NCBI GenBank assembly: GCA_010015655.1
Contig: ML976702.1
Coordinates: forward strand, 62,001-126,000
Length of the DNA: 64,000 nt
Direction of reading: 5' to 3'
Origin: Bimuria novae-zelandiae CBS 107.79
Lineage: Eukaryota > Ascomycota > Dothideomycetes > Pleosporales > Didymosphaeriaceae
Position 1 is the first letter of the stretch, and every line of letters begins with the position of its first letter. The position numbers and the translations under genes were made by a program. Shown in pieces: positions 22,714 to 33,407 of this stretch. The notes under the pieces are model-generated. The model saw only the letters and a program-made list of their open reading frames with translations, searched no databases and was not told the DNA's origin.

Positions 22714-24207
22714 CTACTCGAAAGAACTAAGATCCAATGGCACACTGCTGCCTCGGCCCGCCCTGTATCTCTTCGGACCACCCAGAAACTGCCTCGGGGC
22801 TGGGAATTGGGATTCGTCCACGAAACGCCATCGCAGATCATGGACAGGTATCATTTTCCCTTTTTGTCCAGGCGCTGCACTCGTGGGGCTCTTTATACTT
22901 GACCCACCGTTGGTCAGCGTGTACAAGCTTGGATCGAGCATGGAGCGCAAAGGTGCCTGGGAAGCCGGTCGGCCAGGTGGAGACATGGGTGGTGGCGGAG
23001 GCGTGGAGGCACTAGGCGGAGGCGGTGGGGGTGCGGCTGGAGAAGAACGACCAAATGCGTTGCGGGCAGCTTGCTCGACGAGTGAGTGTGTCGTGCCGTT
23101 CGTCGGTGCCTTTGGTGCTGGCGGAGCAGGTGCAGACGGAGGCTTTGGAGACGTGTTGGTGTATCTGTAGGGGTCGTATTCATCATCATCGTCGTCATCC
23201 TTCGCTAGAGGAGGCGGCGGCGGCGGTGGTGGAGGTGGAGGGGGTGTGGAACGGCTTGGTACTCGGGGTGCAGCTGCTGGCGGCGGAGGAGGTGGAGGTG
23301 CTGAAGGGCTTGCAGAGGGCGGCGGAGGGGGTGGTGCTGGTGGTGCTGATCCTGGCACGGGTGGAGCTCGAGCGGGCGACACGGGCGGGTGAGGCGCAAG
23401 GCCAGATGGTTTGCGCGAAGATGGCGGCGGTATAGGCGGTTTCTTCCCAGGCAGAGGTGGCTTCGGCTTGGAGGAAATGTCTGGCGAAGAGTGCGTGGAA
23501 AGCATGGACGATGGTCTTAGGTTGTTGTTTCTCAGCGCTGCGATCCCAGGCGCTGGCGGCGGCCGTCCTCCGGGAATCGGTGGGGCTGCTCCAGGTGGTT
23601 TTGGGGCAGCCCCGGTCGGTGGTTTGGGCGCTGAGCTTCGCGATGTCTCCGGATCAGAGAGGTATGGCGAGCTGCTGGTCCGGCCTGTGTCCACGCCGCC
23701 CGCCTTCCTCAGTTTCGGCATGCCACCCGCAAACAAGCCCCCCAGCTGCGGTGCTGCACTGGTCATGCCTCCTCCTCCATCGCCTCCCGTGTCGCTATTA
23801 CTCCTCGCTCGGTTCCCAGGAACAGGCGGCGCAAGGCCAGACGGCGGTGCTGGGGCCTTTCCCATGCCAGGAACCGGAGGGGCACCTCCGACAGGGGGTC
23901 CGCCTCCTCCATCCACAACCTTGCCAACCAGCGGTGCTGACCGGTCGTTGATTTGCGTCACCTTCTTCAGGCCGGCGCCCTTGCGAATGTCTCCCAGCAG
24001 TGCGCCCTACGCGACGTTAGCTCGAGTCATACGCTGGAGCCCAAGGTGGTTTTCCTAGGCTTTGGCGGATGGACGCACTCTTCCAGCTCCTCCGGGCGGC
24101 TTTCCTCCGGGCGCTTTCCCGGGCATCGGCGGCGGCGGTGGTGGCCCTCCAGCACCTCGACCCATGGGGGGCATCGGTGGAGGGGGAGGTGGTGGTGGAG
24201 CGGGCAT
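22714..24207 (-). CDS. vrp1: Verprolin/WIP-family actin regulator (2 exons)
   Basis: Exons are 24079-24207 and 22714-24006, with a 72-nt intron (GTGCGT...GCTAAC...GTAG), giving 473 residues. The N-terminus is a polyproline tract. The splice junction restores a WH2 actin-binding motif at residues about 43-70 (GRGALLGDIRKGAGLKKV, then INDRSAP). The middle is Pro/Gly/Ser-rich with PPPPP runs, as expected for profilin and SH3 ligands. The C-terminus has the WASP-binding signature: RWRF, then FPAPRQF.GG.KRYRAGRGS and SVPLDLS. Yeast Vrp1 and animal WIP act at cortical actin patches, stabilising WASP/Las17 and promoting Arp2/3-dependent endocytosis. The start at 24207 was chosen because it directly precedes the proline tract. 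It is divergent from the next gene, with 231 bp between start codons. Confidence 0.92.
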
Positions 24208-24438
24208 GATGTCGCGTGAGTATTCGTGTGCGCGTGTATGTTGGATCCTCTGTGCCCGTCGAAAAGCGACCCCAGGTATAACTCGACTGCTGCCTTGAGG
24301 CGACGCGCGGCGGTTGTTTGGTGTTCGTGTACAGAACCACGCACCTTCGATGCGGTTCGGCGTCAGTGCCAAGTCGGCGTCAGTGCCACTATCTCACACG
24401 CAACCCAACACTGGCCCCACGGCAGCAATTCACCCACG

Positions 24439-25737
24439 ATGAAACCCGGGATGCTGCCGCTACGAGCCCAGTCGCGGTCGGTGTGCCAGCTGTGCGACTT
24501 CGTTTTGCGGCAGCCGTCACGTCGCTCCTTCCTCGCCGCCGCGTCCGCGTTCAGAGCACCTGCCTTGCGACGGCAGTCCGCAAAACAGCATGCCATCGCT
24601 CCGAGACTACCCGTACGAAGCGCCGCGACAGCCCGAAAACTGCGAGAGCAACCAGCGGGAGTAGATAATACCCAACAATGGGCGGAACGGGCAGCAGCAG
24701 TGAACAGAAGCATGGCACATGTGGAGCGGCACATGGCATGGCTGAAATCGTCCAATAAGGTCGAGCCTGAAGCTGCGACGCTGGAAGCGCTGGAAGGGCT
24801 CGAGAGAATCGCGCACGAAGCCATTTCCATCCGATCTGGGAAGCCGCCGCCTCGGAAGATGGAAATCAAGCAGAGCTCGGCTGGCGCCATCCTGTCAATG
24901 GGTCGCGAAGAAGAGGAGGCTCCGGTCGTACAACCCACCACTACCACCAGAGCTCCCTCTATAAACGAGCTCCCCTCCCCTAGATACATTTCGCAGCTCG
25001 CCATGGACCTTCTTAAACACCCTACCATCTTCATCTCACCGCAGATCCTGGGAGCCTATATCCGCCTCCAGAGACTAGTTGGCTGCCCGCGCACGATACC
25101 CCAGATCCTCCACCTGTACGCCAACAAACCTGTCCCCGAGCTCGGCTCTTCACCGCCAAAGTTCACAAATCCATCTCCCAAGGCCGCGAAACAAGCTATC
25201 CCGGCCGACCTAGCCGAAGAGGCGCTTGGTGCCGCAATCGAAGCGAAAGACATGCCTCTGGCGCTCGACATCATCGATGTCTCCTACTGCGCACCTGCAT
25301 GGCGGAGGCATAGGATCATCACCAAACTCGGTGTTCCGGGTTTCTTGGCCACCCTGACCCCACTAGCAATATACATCATCGCTCAAGAAGCGTCAGTGTA
25401 CAGTGGGTACATTGACCCCACCCTGTTCAAGACCTATACATTTCTCGGCGTCTCGACATATGTCTTGTGCACGGGGACACTAGGCTTTGTCGCCCTGACC
25501 ACCCACAATGACCACCATACACGCGTGGTCTGGCAACCAGGAACCGCCCTGCTGGACCGTTACCTGCGTGAAGATGAGCGCGCAGCCTTGGACCGGATAG
25601 CCTGCGCCTGGGGGTTCAAAGAAGAGTGGCGAAGAGGCGATGAAGAAGGCGAAGAGTGGGAAGGCTTGAGGGAGTGGGTCTCGCTGCGCGGAATGGTGCT
25701 TGACAAGCCTGACTTGATGCCTGGCATGAACGCCTAG
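24439..25737 (+). CDS. Conserved mitochondrial membrane protein of unknown function
   Basis: An uninterrupted 432-codon frame starts at ATG 24439. The same frame is open further upstream to 24226, but that stretch overlaps the likely bidirectional promoter with vrp1 and looks non-coding. The first 60 residues are rich in Arg, Ser and Ala with almost no acidic residues, which suggests a mitochondrial targeting sequence. Two hydrophobic segments at about residues 298-314 and 335-354 suggest a hairpin in the inner membrane. The segment between 180 and 290 is mixed and partly helical, and the C-terminus is charged (Glu/Arg/Trp-rich). I do not recognise a named family; location and topology are inference. 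Confidence 0.8.
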   Translation: MKPGMLPLRAQSRSVCQLCDFVLRQPSRRSFLAAASAFRAPALRRQSAKQHAIAPRLPVRSAATARKLREQPAGVDNTQQWAERAAAVNRSMAHVERHMAWLKSSNKVEPEAATLEALEGLERIAHEAISIRSGKPPPRKMEIKQSSAGAILSMGREEEEAPVVQPTTTTRAPSINELPSPRYISQLAMDLLKHPTIFISPQILGAYIRLQRLVGCPRTIPQILHLYANKPVPELGSSPPKFTNPSPKAAKQAIPADLAEEALGAAIEAKDMPLALDIIDVSYCAPAWRRHRIITKLGVPGFLATLTPLAIYIIAQEASVYSGYIDPTLFKTYTFLGVSTYVLCTGTLGFVALTTHNDHHTRVVWQPGTALLDRYLREDERAALDRIACAWGFKEEWRRGDEEGEEWEGLREWVSLRGMVLDKPDLMPGMNA

Positions 25738-25912
25738 CCATGGACCGTCTATTCATCGCTACATCTTCGCCATATTGCTGATTCTGAGAACTCCTTCCCT
25801 TTCCTTCTGCAGATACCACATGTAAAATCTACAATGTATTATTGCCAAGCCCCTACCGCCTGAAGTCCATCGGACTAGCCAATAAGCAAGAGCGTGCCCT
25901 AACCTCAGCCAG

Positions 25913-26932
25913 GTGTCCCCAGGCAGCACAGGCACCTGTCCAGATTCTTCACATATAACCCTACAGTCGAAAACTTCTGATTCAGAACCAAACAGCCGTA
26001 ATCGACGAGTCATGCGCCGGACGACGCGGTCTCAATCACGTCAGGGCTCCCAGACCACAACAGCCACGGCCCCTCTCCCAAACACTCCCTTCCTCCTCAA
26101 AAACGCACCACAGCCTCCATCCGTCTCATGGACTCTTTCCACTCTCTTTACCCCCAAACTCACAGGCCTGTCCCGCTCATCAACCGCACTCCTGAACAAC
26201 AAGAGAGACAAACTGCGTGCGTCCATCTCTCGACTACGTCGCACTACAGAATCCCACCTCGCCCAAGCCCTCGATGCGACGCTTGTTTTCGTCCAAGAGG
26301 AAGCCGGAACAGCCGTCTGCATTTCCCCGACCGGCTTGCTGCTCACATGCTCGCACTGCGTAGCCGACGACGCAGCATCCGCCTTGGATACTTCCATCCC
26401 TCACTGGCTCATCTTCGCCACCGGCGTCGTCGTGCGCGCTGTATGCATAGCCTGGGACGCCCGACGCGACCTTGCCCTCTTGCAAATCACGCATGCTGAG
26501 CCTCCCACGCACTCCACAGTCCTCGAGGCCGCAAATCTTCCCTCCAGTCCCACTTTTCCCTGCGCCACGGTTTCGCCGCCTGTCCAGCTAGTCCTGACGA
26601 CACCGCTGCTCTGCATCGGCCACCCCGGCAGCGAGGACCTCGAAGCCTCCACGCCCGGCCAGGCCACGGGGTACGATGTCCTCCACGTGAGCGAGGGTGC
26701 GTACTGCGGCATGGCGAAGGGCCAGGATCCGCAGGATAACTCGGAAATTGGCGCGCTGATGCACGACTGCTGGACATACTGGGGGCATAGCGGGGCGCCT
26801 ATCTTGGAGAAGCGTACGGCGGCGGTGGTGGGGCTACATTCAAGCTGGGACGAGGAGACGGGGATGCGGAGGGGTGTAGCGGTAGAAGCTGTGCGCGCGT
26901 TTTTAGAGGAGTATACCACCCTTAAAGCATAA
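25913..26932 (+). CDS. Trypsin-like serine protease domain protein
   Basis: The frame is open from 25913 to 26932 (339 residues). A second Met at 26012 would give 306 residues and may be the true start, since the first 33 residues are unremarkable. A chymotrypsin-fold triad is visible. Counting from 26012, His115 lies in LLTCSHCV, Asp153 in DARRDLALLQI, and Ser260 in GHSGAPIL with the oxyanion-type glycines. The order and spacing (38 and 107 residues) match the HtrA/trypsin-like superfamily. There is no PDZ domain, signal peptide or membrane segment. The N-terminus is basic and Ser/Thr-rich, so a nuclear or cytosolic role is possible. Substrate unknown. Confidence 0.85.
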   Translation: MSPGSTGTCPDSSHITLQSKTSDSEPNSRNRRVMRRTTRSQSRQGSQTTTATAPLPNTPFLLKNAPQPPSVSWTLSTLFTPKLTGLSRSSTALLNNKRDKLRASISRLRRTTESHLAQALDATLVFVQEEAGTAVCISPTGLLLTCSHCVADDAASALDTSIPHWLIFATGVVVRAVCIAWDARRDLALLQITHAEPPTHSTVLEAANLPSSPTFPCATVSPPVQLVLTTPLLCIGHPGSEDLEASTPGQATGYDVLHVSEGAYCGMAKGQDPQDNSEIGALMHDCWTYWGHSGAPILEKRTAAVVGLHSSWDEETGMRRGVAVEAVRAFLEEYTTLKA

Positions 26933-26935
26933 GAA

Positions 26936-28156
26936 TGAAAGCGCACGAAGCCAGGCAGCTAGGTACCACAAGTCGCTAGCCAATCTGTATATGCGTCACG
27001 TACAAAAAAAAACCCTCGCTCCCTCTCCAGGCACAAAAAAACTGCAAAAGCCAGAGACGGGCGCGTCCCCTCTAGCTCAAACCAGACTCGCTGAGTTTGA
27101 CCTTGCCAACGAGTCGGGGCGGCTCTTATAAAGTTTGTCCCCTAACCGTGAGAAAACCTTTGGTTGACCGCCGGTGGGCGATACCGGGGATCGAGCTAGG
27201 GTTGTTTGTTACGCTTGCGGCTGAAGCGACCTACGCGCCATGCTTAGCCTTCTCTGCTTGCGAAGTCGATGTCGCGGAGGGCGAGCGCTAAATGGTTTCG
27301 GTGAGGGATTTTGGATTGGAGTGTATATATGGAGGGATAATTGTGGGTGTGAAGTTGGGGCGATGGCAAGGGTGGTTGTGGTTGTGGGTGGAGGGTGGGC
27401 GAGGTGAGAGTGGAAGGCGCGGGCATGGGGTGTGGGTTGAGTGAGAGGTTGGGGTGGGCGGGTGGTAGCGGCGAGTTGAGATGGCGAGTTGAAGGGGCGA
27501 GTTGGTTGCGATAATGCAGGTGTGCACGGGCAAGTAATTTGCTAAACTGTGTATACAGAGCGGGGCGTTGAGAACAGCTGGGCTCTTTTTGGCAGATGTG
27601 CCCTGAGTGCAGATTTTGCCTGTAATCAACCAGTATGGAGTTTTCGTACTGCGCTGTGCCGTAGTTTGGAGCAGCTGCGAAGCGTTAAACCAACCACCCG
27701 TTTTTAAGTTGGTAATTCATGGCAGGTGCGTCGGAATGTTAGGAAAGTGTAGTTAAACCGTGGTTCATGCGACTTCCGTAACACAGATGTAGTCACGATA
27801 GCGCGAGCGCCCCAGGGCTGAGTGAATGTCTGTTGAGGTGATAGCGGAATGTTTCAATGACCTTTGGGATTGAATTTCTTTTTTTTTTTTTTACCATACC
27901 GTGGTTGGGGAGGACGAAAGAGTGGAACGCGGACGGGTGTACCTGCCACAGTTGAGTATAACATCGATAGCTTTTCTTCTCTTGCTTTCAACGACCTGAA
28001 TAGATACTACCCGCGACGCAAGCGAAGTGACGCCTTCAAGCACGTACCGCACACTCTATCCTCTACATCGTACGAATATACGTCCAGCCTCATCAGCATC
28101 CAGAAGCGCCTCTTCCATACGTGAATCCGACAGCTTCATCTGAGTATCTTAGTAGA
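26936..28156. other. Intergenic region with GT-rich strand asymmetry and a T tract
   Basis: No gene is supported. The plus strand from about 27296 to 27500 is strongly G/T-biased with many GGG/GGGG runs. A long run of T lies near 27878-27892. Small frames here have no family features. Confidence 0.5.
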
Positions 28157-29078
28157 ATGGGTAGCACCATGGCTCTTTTCGGTGGGTTTTGCTTGTAACG
28201 CGTCTTCTATTCTCTCACTTATAAGCTGCCCAGATAAAGCGGAGTGGCTAAACGATTCACTTGCGGACATGCAGGAGCTCACACGCCTACAGTACTATAA
28301 CATGAGGCCGTATCAGCTTGCGCAGATCCCCCTAGGACATTACTGCAAGTACAAATGCCGAGCATTCCTCAGCGCCTTCTGTTGCAGCGATCGGCCTCAA
28401 CAAATGGAGTACGAACGACACAAGGTGCTATGGCAGAGACTCGTGCAGGTGCCTCTCACCGATGGCTTCGCCCGCGGCTGGGCTAAATTGCCAAACGAGC
28501 TGAAGATGGCCATCTTTAGCTTGATCGCCGGCGACACATCACCCTGCTCTTTCGATGCGCCGGTCGAACAATCCCGTTCCAACTGGATTTCACAGTGCAT
28601 CATCCATTTCGCGATCTACTCGCCGGAGTCCCAGTCACTGGCGGAACTGACTTTCTACACCCAACATCATCTCAAGCTCCACTCGAATTTTTACCGGGCT
28701 CCACCGCTGAATCACCTGCACCATCTCCGCCTTTTGTACGACACGATCTCTCTGGGCGATGTATCGAGGGCGCAGCAGCTACTCATACAGCTACAAAGCA
28801 ACAAATGGAACCTCCGGTTAAAGCGGCTGGTTCTGCATTATGAATTCGAGCTTGCGTACATACGCGGGCATGAGCTGCCCATTAAATGGTTCCTGCAGCA
28901 GAGGTACACTCTTCTTGCCAGATCAGGCGCGATCACTACGGAATGCAGCAAAGACCCGTCATGGAAAGATGGCTGCGGTTGCGAGGGGACCGCGAGGTAC
29001 TGCTCGGACTGCAAACTAGCAATATGGTTCTATGAGCGTTGGAGGAATGTACCGGAGAAGAACATCACGATTATTTAG
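28157..29078 (+). CDS. F-box-like lineage-specific protein (2 exons)
   Basis: Exon 1 is 28157-28181 (MGSTMALF plus one base) and exon 2 is 28234-29078. The 52-nt intron starts GTGGGT and ends CCCAG. The total is 870 nt, 289 residues. Without the intron the long frame has no ATG at a sensible position, so this start is preferred; Met codons near 28270 and 28302 are alternatives. The segment KLPNELKMAIFSLI near residues 98-111 resembles the start of an F-box, the Skp1-binding motif of SCF ubiquitin ligases. The rest is helical, with a CxCxxxxxxCxxC cluster near the C-terminus (CGCEGTARYCSDC) that might bind zinc. Such proteins are abundant and variable in dothideomycetes. Substrate unknown. Confidence 0.72.
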
Positions 29079-29081
29079 ACG

Positions 29082-30582
29082 CTCATCGCGTTCTGTAAAG
29101 ATCAGGAAACCGGAACGCAGTACATCAACAAATGCAGGGAATGATTTGGGGCGGTGAAGGAGATGGAGCAGGGTCGTCGAAGACAATAAAAGAAAAGCAT
29201 GGAACAGAACGGTTCGTGCAGGGCCTTGCTAGTTTCTGTTGGCAAAGCGCACAGTAATCCAGGGCGTTTTGCTCGACGAACGATGTAAATGAGGATGATT
29301 GTAGCATGAAGCGAATGATATACCAGCTAGAGCAGATTAATCAGGTTGCCCCGCGCACGTACCGATACAGCTAGGAACGTCTTCCAATCGTTCTTGGCAC
29401 CGCATCGAAGACACAGGCTTACTTCAGCCATCTAACATTAGCCCCCTGGAAGATTCGGCATAGGCTGTGTATGTAGCACTCAATTCAATCGCTCCATTCT
29501 TCTTGGTGATTGTAACCCCGCTCGTTCAGTAATAAGAACTACGCTTGGATTTCCTTCCAGGAGACCCCTCTCGTGAGCAAAAACTAGGGGCGTTTCTTGG
29601 TTGCTGTGTGTCGCATGATCTATTCAAGTCGTTGAAGACAGTAACTGAAAACTAGGACAGCTATTAGCTAAAGAGGAGCAGACGTTTCCACCCGGGCGAT
29701 TGCTCACGCTTGGGGGCTCCGAACGATTTGTCTCGTTACCTCGTTTAAGCTGATTCCCGTAAATGAAAAATCTGAACGACAGCCCCGTTTGCCTTGTGTT
29801 AGTTTCTGGGAAGGTTTCCTGGTGCAACGGGGCGAACTGTGTTCTTCATCGGGAATGATGTTTGCGAAGTGGAAGGAAGACGTAGGTAATACTATTACTA
29901 CCGTGTTGCGGAAGGATTGGTCGGAAATACGGCTAAACTGGGGTTGTGTAACTTACTACCAACATCATATAGTGTTCAGGCAACGAGGCTTGAACGAGCC
30001 CACATTCCGCTTTCGGCAACAAACGCTAGTCTACCGCAACAAAGGAATGTGTAAGCATTCGAATAATTTGCTGCGATGTCTTGGGAGGTTAACAGTTCCA
30101 TCAGCCTCACCTGACTATTATCAGGACAAGTTGTCAACCGAAGACCCAGTAGCAACTAGCACAGTAGCCCTGTGAAACGTGGGGTGACTTGACTGTTACA
30201 CCAGCAGATTGAAGAACTGTTCAGGAATTTGGTGGCAATATACCATGTACGGGAACAGTGAAATCTCGCCCTGTTGCCCCAGCGGGGCACATGACCACAG
30301 GAAAAACTACATCCGCAATGGGCTGAGTCATTTTTCTCGTCCGTTTCTCGAGGAGTATACGGGCACAGCGTAAGAGAACGCCCGGCTTAAAAAAACAGTG
30401 GGCCACCTGGGCAGCAAGGCCATCAAGGCAAGTACCCGATGGCCTCCTGGTCAAGCCTTGAAGAGAAAACCAACCAGACTGGCGTATAAATAGGAGGAGT
30501 CCACCGCAACATATCAACCATCACAGCTCATCACTACTCTTCTATTCTACGAAGTAATTCATTACACCTACCTTCCGCAAAA
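29082..30582. other. Intergenic region upstream of the secreted-protein gene
   Basis: No gene is supported. A 128-codon frame at 29789-30175 has no signal, domain or splice support. A TATA box lies near the right end. Confidence 0.5.
30485..30493 (+). promoter_or_regulatory. TATA box (TATAAATAG)
   Basis: A consensus TATA box lies 98 bp upstream of the ATG at 30583, which is a typical distance. It supports transcription of the small secreted protein gene. Confidence 0.75.
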
Positions 30583-30900
30583 ATGCAGCTCCTCCACCTC
30601 CTCGGGCTCGCCGCAGCAGTCACTGCCATCGACATCCGCTTTTTCGAAGGCGGCAACTGTGATGGAAACTGGAAGGTGCACACGAACACCAACCCCAACA
30701 CGTGCTATCGCCAGGGTGACGGCGTCCGCTATCAGAGCATTGGGTTTTTCGGCGTTCCCTTCGACTGGCGCGTCGAGGCACGCGGCTATAATGACGGAAA
30801 CTGCGGCACGGAGACCGTTGTTGAACGCGCCTCCAATACCAACTTCATCTGCCTCAGGACCAGCAATAACTTCGCCTCTGCTGGGTATGGGTTCTGGTAG
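30583..30900 (+). CDS. Small secreted cysteine-containing protein, effector-like
   Basis: The frame of 105 residues starts with a classic signal peptide (MQLLHLLGLAAAVTA, likely cleaved before ID). The mature part is about 90 residues with four cysteines (GNCDGN, NTCYRQ, GNCGTE, FICLR), many Asn/Gly/aromatic residues and a C-terminal AGYGFW. This is the style of small secreted proteins in plant-associated dothideomycetes. The region after the stop still looks coding in the same frame (ISPNNWYD, stop, SFECYAETV). Both stops could be removed by a 45-nt intron GTATGG...CTGAAG (30884-30928), giving a longer C-terminus with a fifth Cys. I keep the simple frame as the call. Function unknown. Confidence 0.75.
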   Translation: MQLLHLLGLAAAVTAIDIRFFEGGNCDGNWKVHTNTNPNTCYRQGDGVRYQSIGFFGVPFDWRVEARGYNDGNCGTETVVERASNTNFICLRTSNNFASAGYGFW

Positions 30901-31541
30901 ATCAGCCCCAACAATTGGTATGACTGAAGCTTCGAGTGTTACGCCGAAACTGTGAAATTGCTAATACCTCTCTAGGTTGTACTGAACATCCTCTGCTGGA
31001 ACTGTCAAGTGCGTCCGGTGGAAATTGCAGTACTTCAATGTGGGGTTGTTATCGAACAGGGTGTCTTTTGCGTCTGACTTGGTCAAATGTCTGTCTTTAC
31101 CGTATTTACTACCATCATTATAAAAAGCACCTTCAGGTGGCCTATATTCTGTGCACCATCATCGAATGTGACTCGATATGTTAGAAGAATTGAAAATCTC
31201 ATACCCAATTCCCCAGAGCGTACGATGCTGCAAGATTGGAGCCGCCTTAGAATGTGTCAAAGAGTCTTGAGGATTTGTAATCGCTTTAAATTTGCAATTG
31301 AAGCAATTGAAATGGGATTAGAATAAAAGCAACAACCCGGGTCGAGGGCCCCGGATTGGTCATGTGTCCACTTAAGGCCCGAGTATTGCCCAACGACAAA
31401 CACCGTGTTACAGGCATTTTGCTTCGCGTCGTCAGCATTATCAGTCTCGACGTCGCTCTCATAGGAACCAAATATCTGAAAAGAGAACTAGTTCAGTAAT
31501 CCGATTGTTGAGCCACGGCGAAGCGGCGTGATACAGTACTA
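30901..31541. other. Intergenic region between secreted-protein gene and transposon block
   Basis: Contains the coding-like extension discussed for the previous gene up to about 30975. I see nothing else convincing. Confidence 0.45.
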
Positions 31542-32934
31542 GCGCATTAACGTGCACGGACAGCTCATGCCCGGAGACACCTCGTGCCCCGCCGAACACC
31601 AAGCCGCGTCTCAACACCACAACTTTAACAGACTATAACGCTACAGCCATGGCACCTATCGACAATGCAATTAAAGATTTGAAATCGCGTGATCTAGGAG
31701 AACACTTTACGTTAAGGGAAGTTACTAAGAAATACAAGGTTAACTGCTTAACGCTAGGGCAAAGGTAAAGAGGCATGATAGTGTCTTAAGAGGATAGATA
31801 CTTAAATTAATAAGCTCTTAACTAATAATAAGAGCTAGAGCTTATATAATATATTATAAAGCTTATAGAGAGAGGCCTTCCTCCTACGAGAGAGATAATT
31901 AGGAATTTCTTATCTAAAGTAGCCTATTAGTAGCTAAGCGATCGATAGGTTTCTCGCTTTATTACTAGACACTAGATCTATATAATCTTAAAGTGGACCA
32001 CCGCTATAGATCGTGTTCGCCACCTGGCTAATTCTAAGTTAAAATACCGTCTCTATTTCGAGCTACTGCATTAAAAGATTACTGAATATCACCTTAAGGC
32101 TCGAGATATATATAATATAGATAAGAAGGGCTTCTTAATTAGCTTAATAGGCAAAAGTAAGAGGATATTTAGCAAGCGTTAATAGGAGAAAAAGGAGGTT
32201 TAAGTATCTCTTTAAGATAGATTACGTAAGTTCCTAATACTCCTAGCCTGCTACTGCGCTAATAGGAGCTCGCTGCCTCTAAGCCTTATCTACGCAGCTA
32301 AAAAAGGAGCTATATAATTAAGTTAGATAGAGGATATTAAGGCAGGAAAATATAAGGTCTTTATCTTATTATCTTTAATAGGCTAGTTAAACGACGACAT
32401 AGGCCTAGCTTGGCTAGAGCAGGTGTTTAATCGCTATATAAAGTAGTAATTAGGGAGATAACGATTACTTATCCTTAATAGCTATAGATCTTATGTCACG
32501 ATAGAGTTTATTAACTACTATAATTGCTATAAGATCCTCTTTATAATCCTTCCCCCCTATTTAACTTATACGCTCTAGCCGCTTAACGTAGTGCTATTTA
32601 AGCCTCTCTCTTAAGCTTACTCTAATAAGCTCACTAACTATCTCTATAAGGCTTAAGGTCTTATTTTAATTAAGAAAGGAGACTTCTTCCTACTCTTCTA
32701 GAGCGCCTAGATATCCTCCTTCCCGGAGAGCCTTATATTAAAGGCCTTCGAAGCTACTAGGATCTGGCCTATAGATGCTAACGTTATCCTCCGTAGATTT
32801 ACTAGCACGCTAGAAGCTAAGAGAAGCTTATTATTAGGGCTCTCTAATTATAATTAGAGAAAGATAGATCAATTAGTTTAAGCTACTATTACTAATAACT
32901 ATTAGTATAAGGCAAGAAAGCTACGTTTAAGCGT

Positions 32935-33386
32935 TATTACGACCACGAACCCCACAAGGATGAAGAAGCCAGACAATTACGCCAAGAGAGTAATTATTAA
33001 CAAAGTAGCAAAGTTAACAGGACCTAACAGGGCGCGGGGTAGCTTAGTTAGCAGTTACGTAACAAAGTCCCGCATAAAAGGAAGTCCTATAGGACTACCG
33101 TAGTCCCTGGGACTACAGGGCCTTGGCGGGACTACAAAGAAGGAATAGGCTAGTATATAGTGTGGCAACTTTCCTATTATTGTTTCCTTCCTTATAGTTA
33201 ACTTATATATCTTCTGTGCGAGTACGTTCTCCTATATAGACTAATAGTTATCTTATTTATTATAAGATTAGATTGTCTAGCCGCGCTAAGTATCGCATTA
33301 ACTTATACTACTAAATAATCTATAAAGCACCACGATACCTTACCGCCCTAACCTAGATTAGAATAAGGTGTAAGAGCCTTATAACA
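32935..33386 (+). repeat. Gypsy left LTR (452 bp)
   Basis: It matches 39571-40022 in length and sequence, with the visible differences being mostly transitions. It contains a palindromic stretch around GGACTACCGTAGTCC. Confidence 0.92.
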
Positions 33387-33407
33387 CTTTAACTACCCTA
33401 CGGTACA

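Noticed and set aside
22529..24298. Long plus-strand frames with Gly/Arg/Val-rich translations opposite the verprolin gene
   Set aside because: They are antisense shadows of a GC-rich proline-coding sequence. The minus strand carries WH2 and WASP-binding motifs and a proper intron.
27097..27629. Frames of 60-113 codons on both strands
   Set aside because: Generated by strong base-composition bias; no homology-like features.
29789..30175. 128-codon plus-strand frame
   Set aside because: No recognisable domain, no supportive promoter or splice context.
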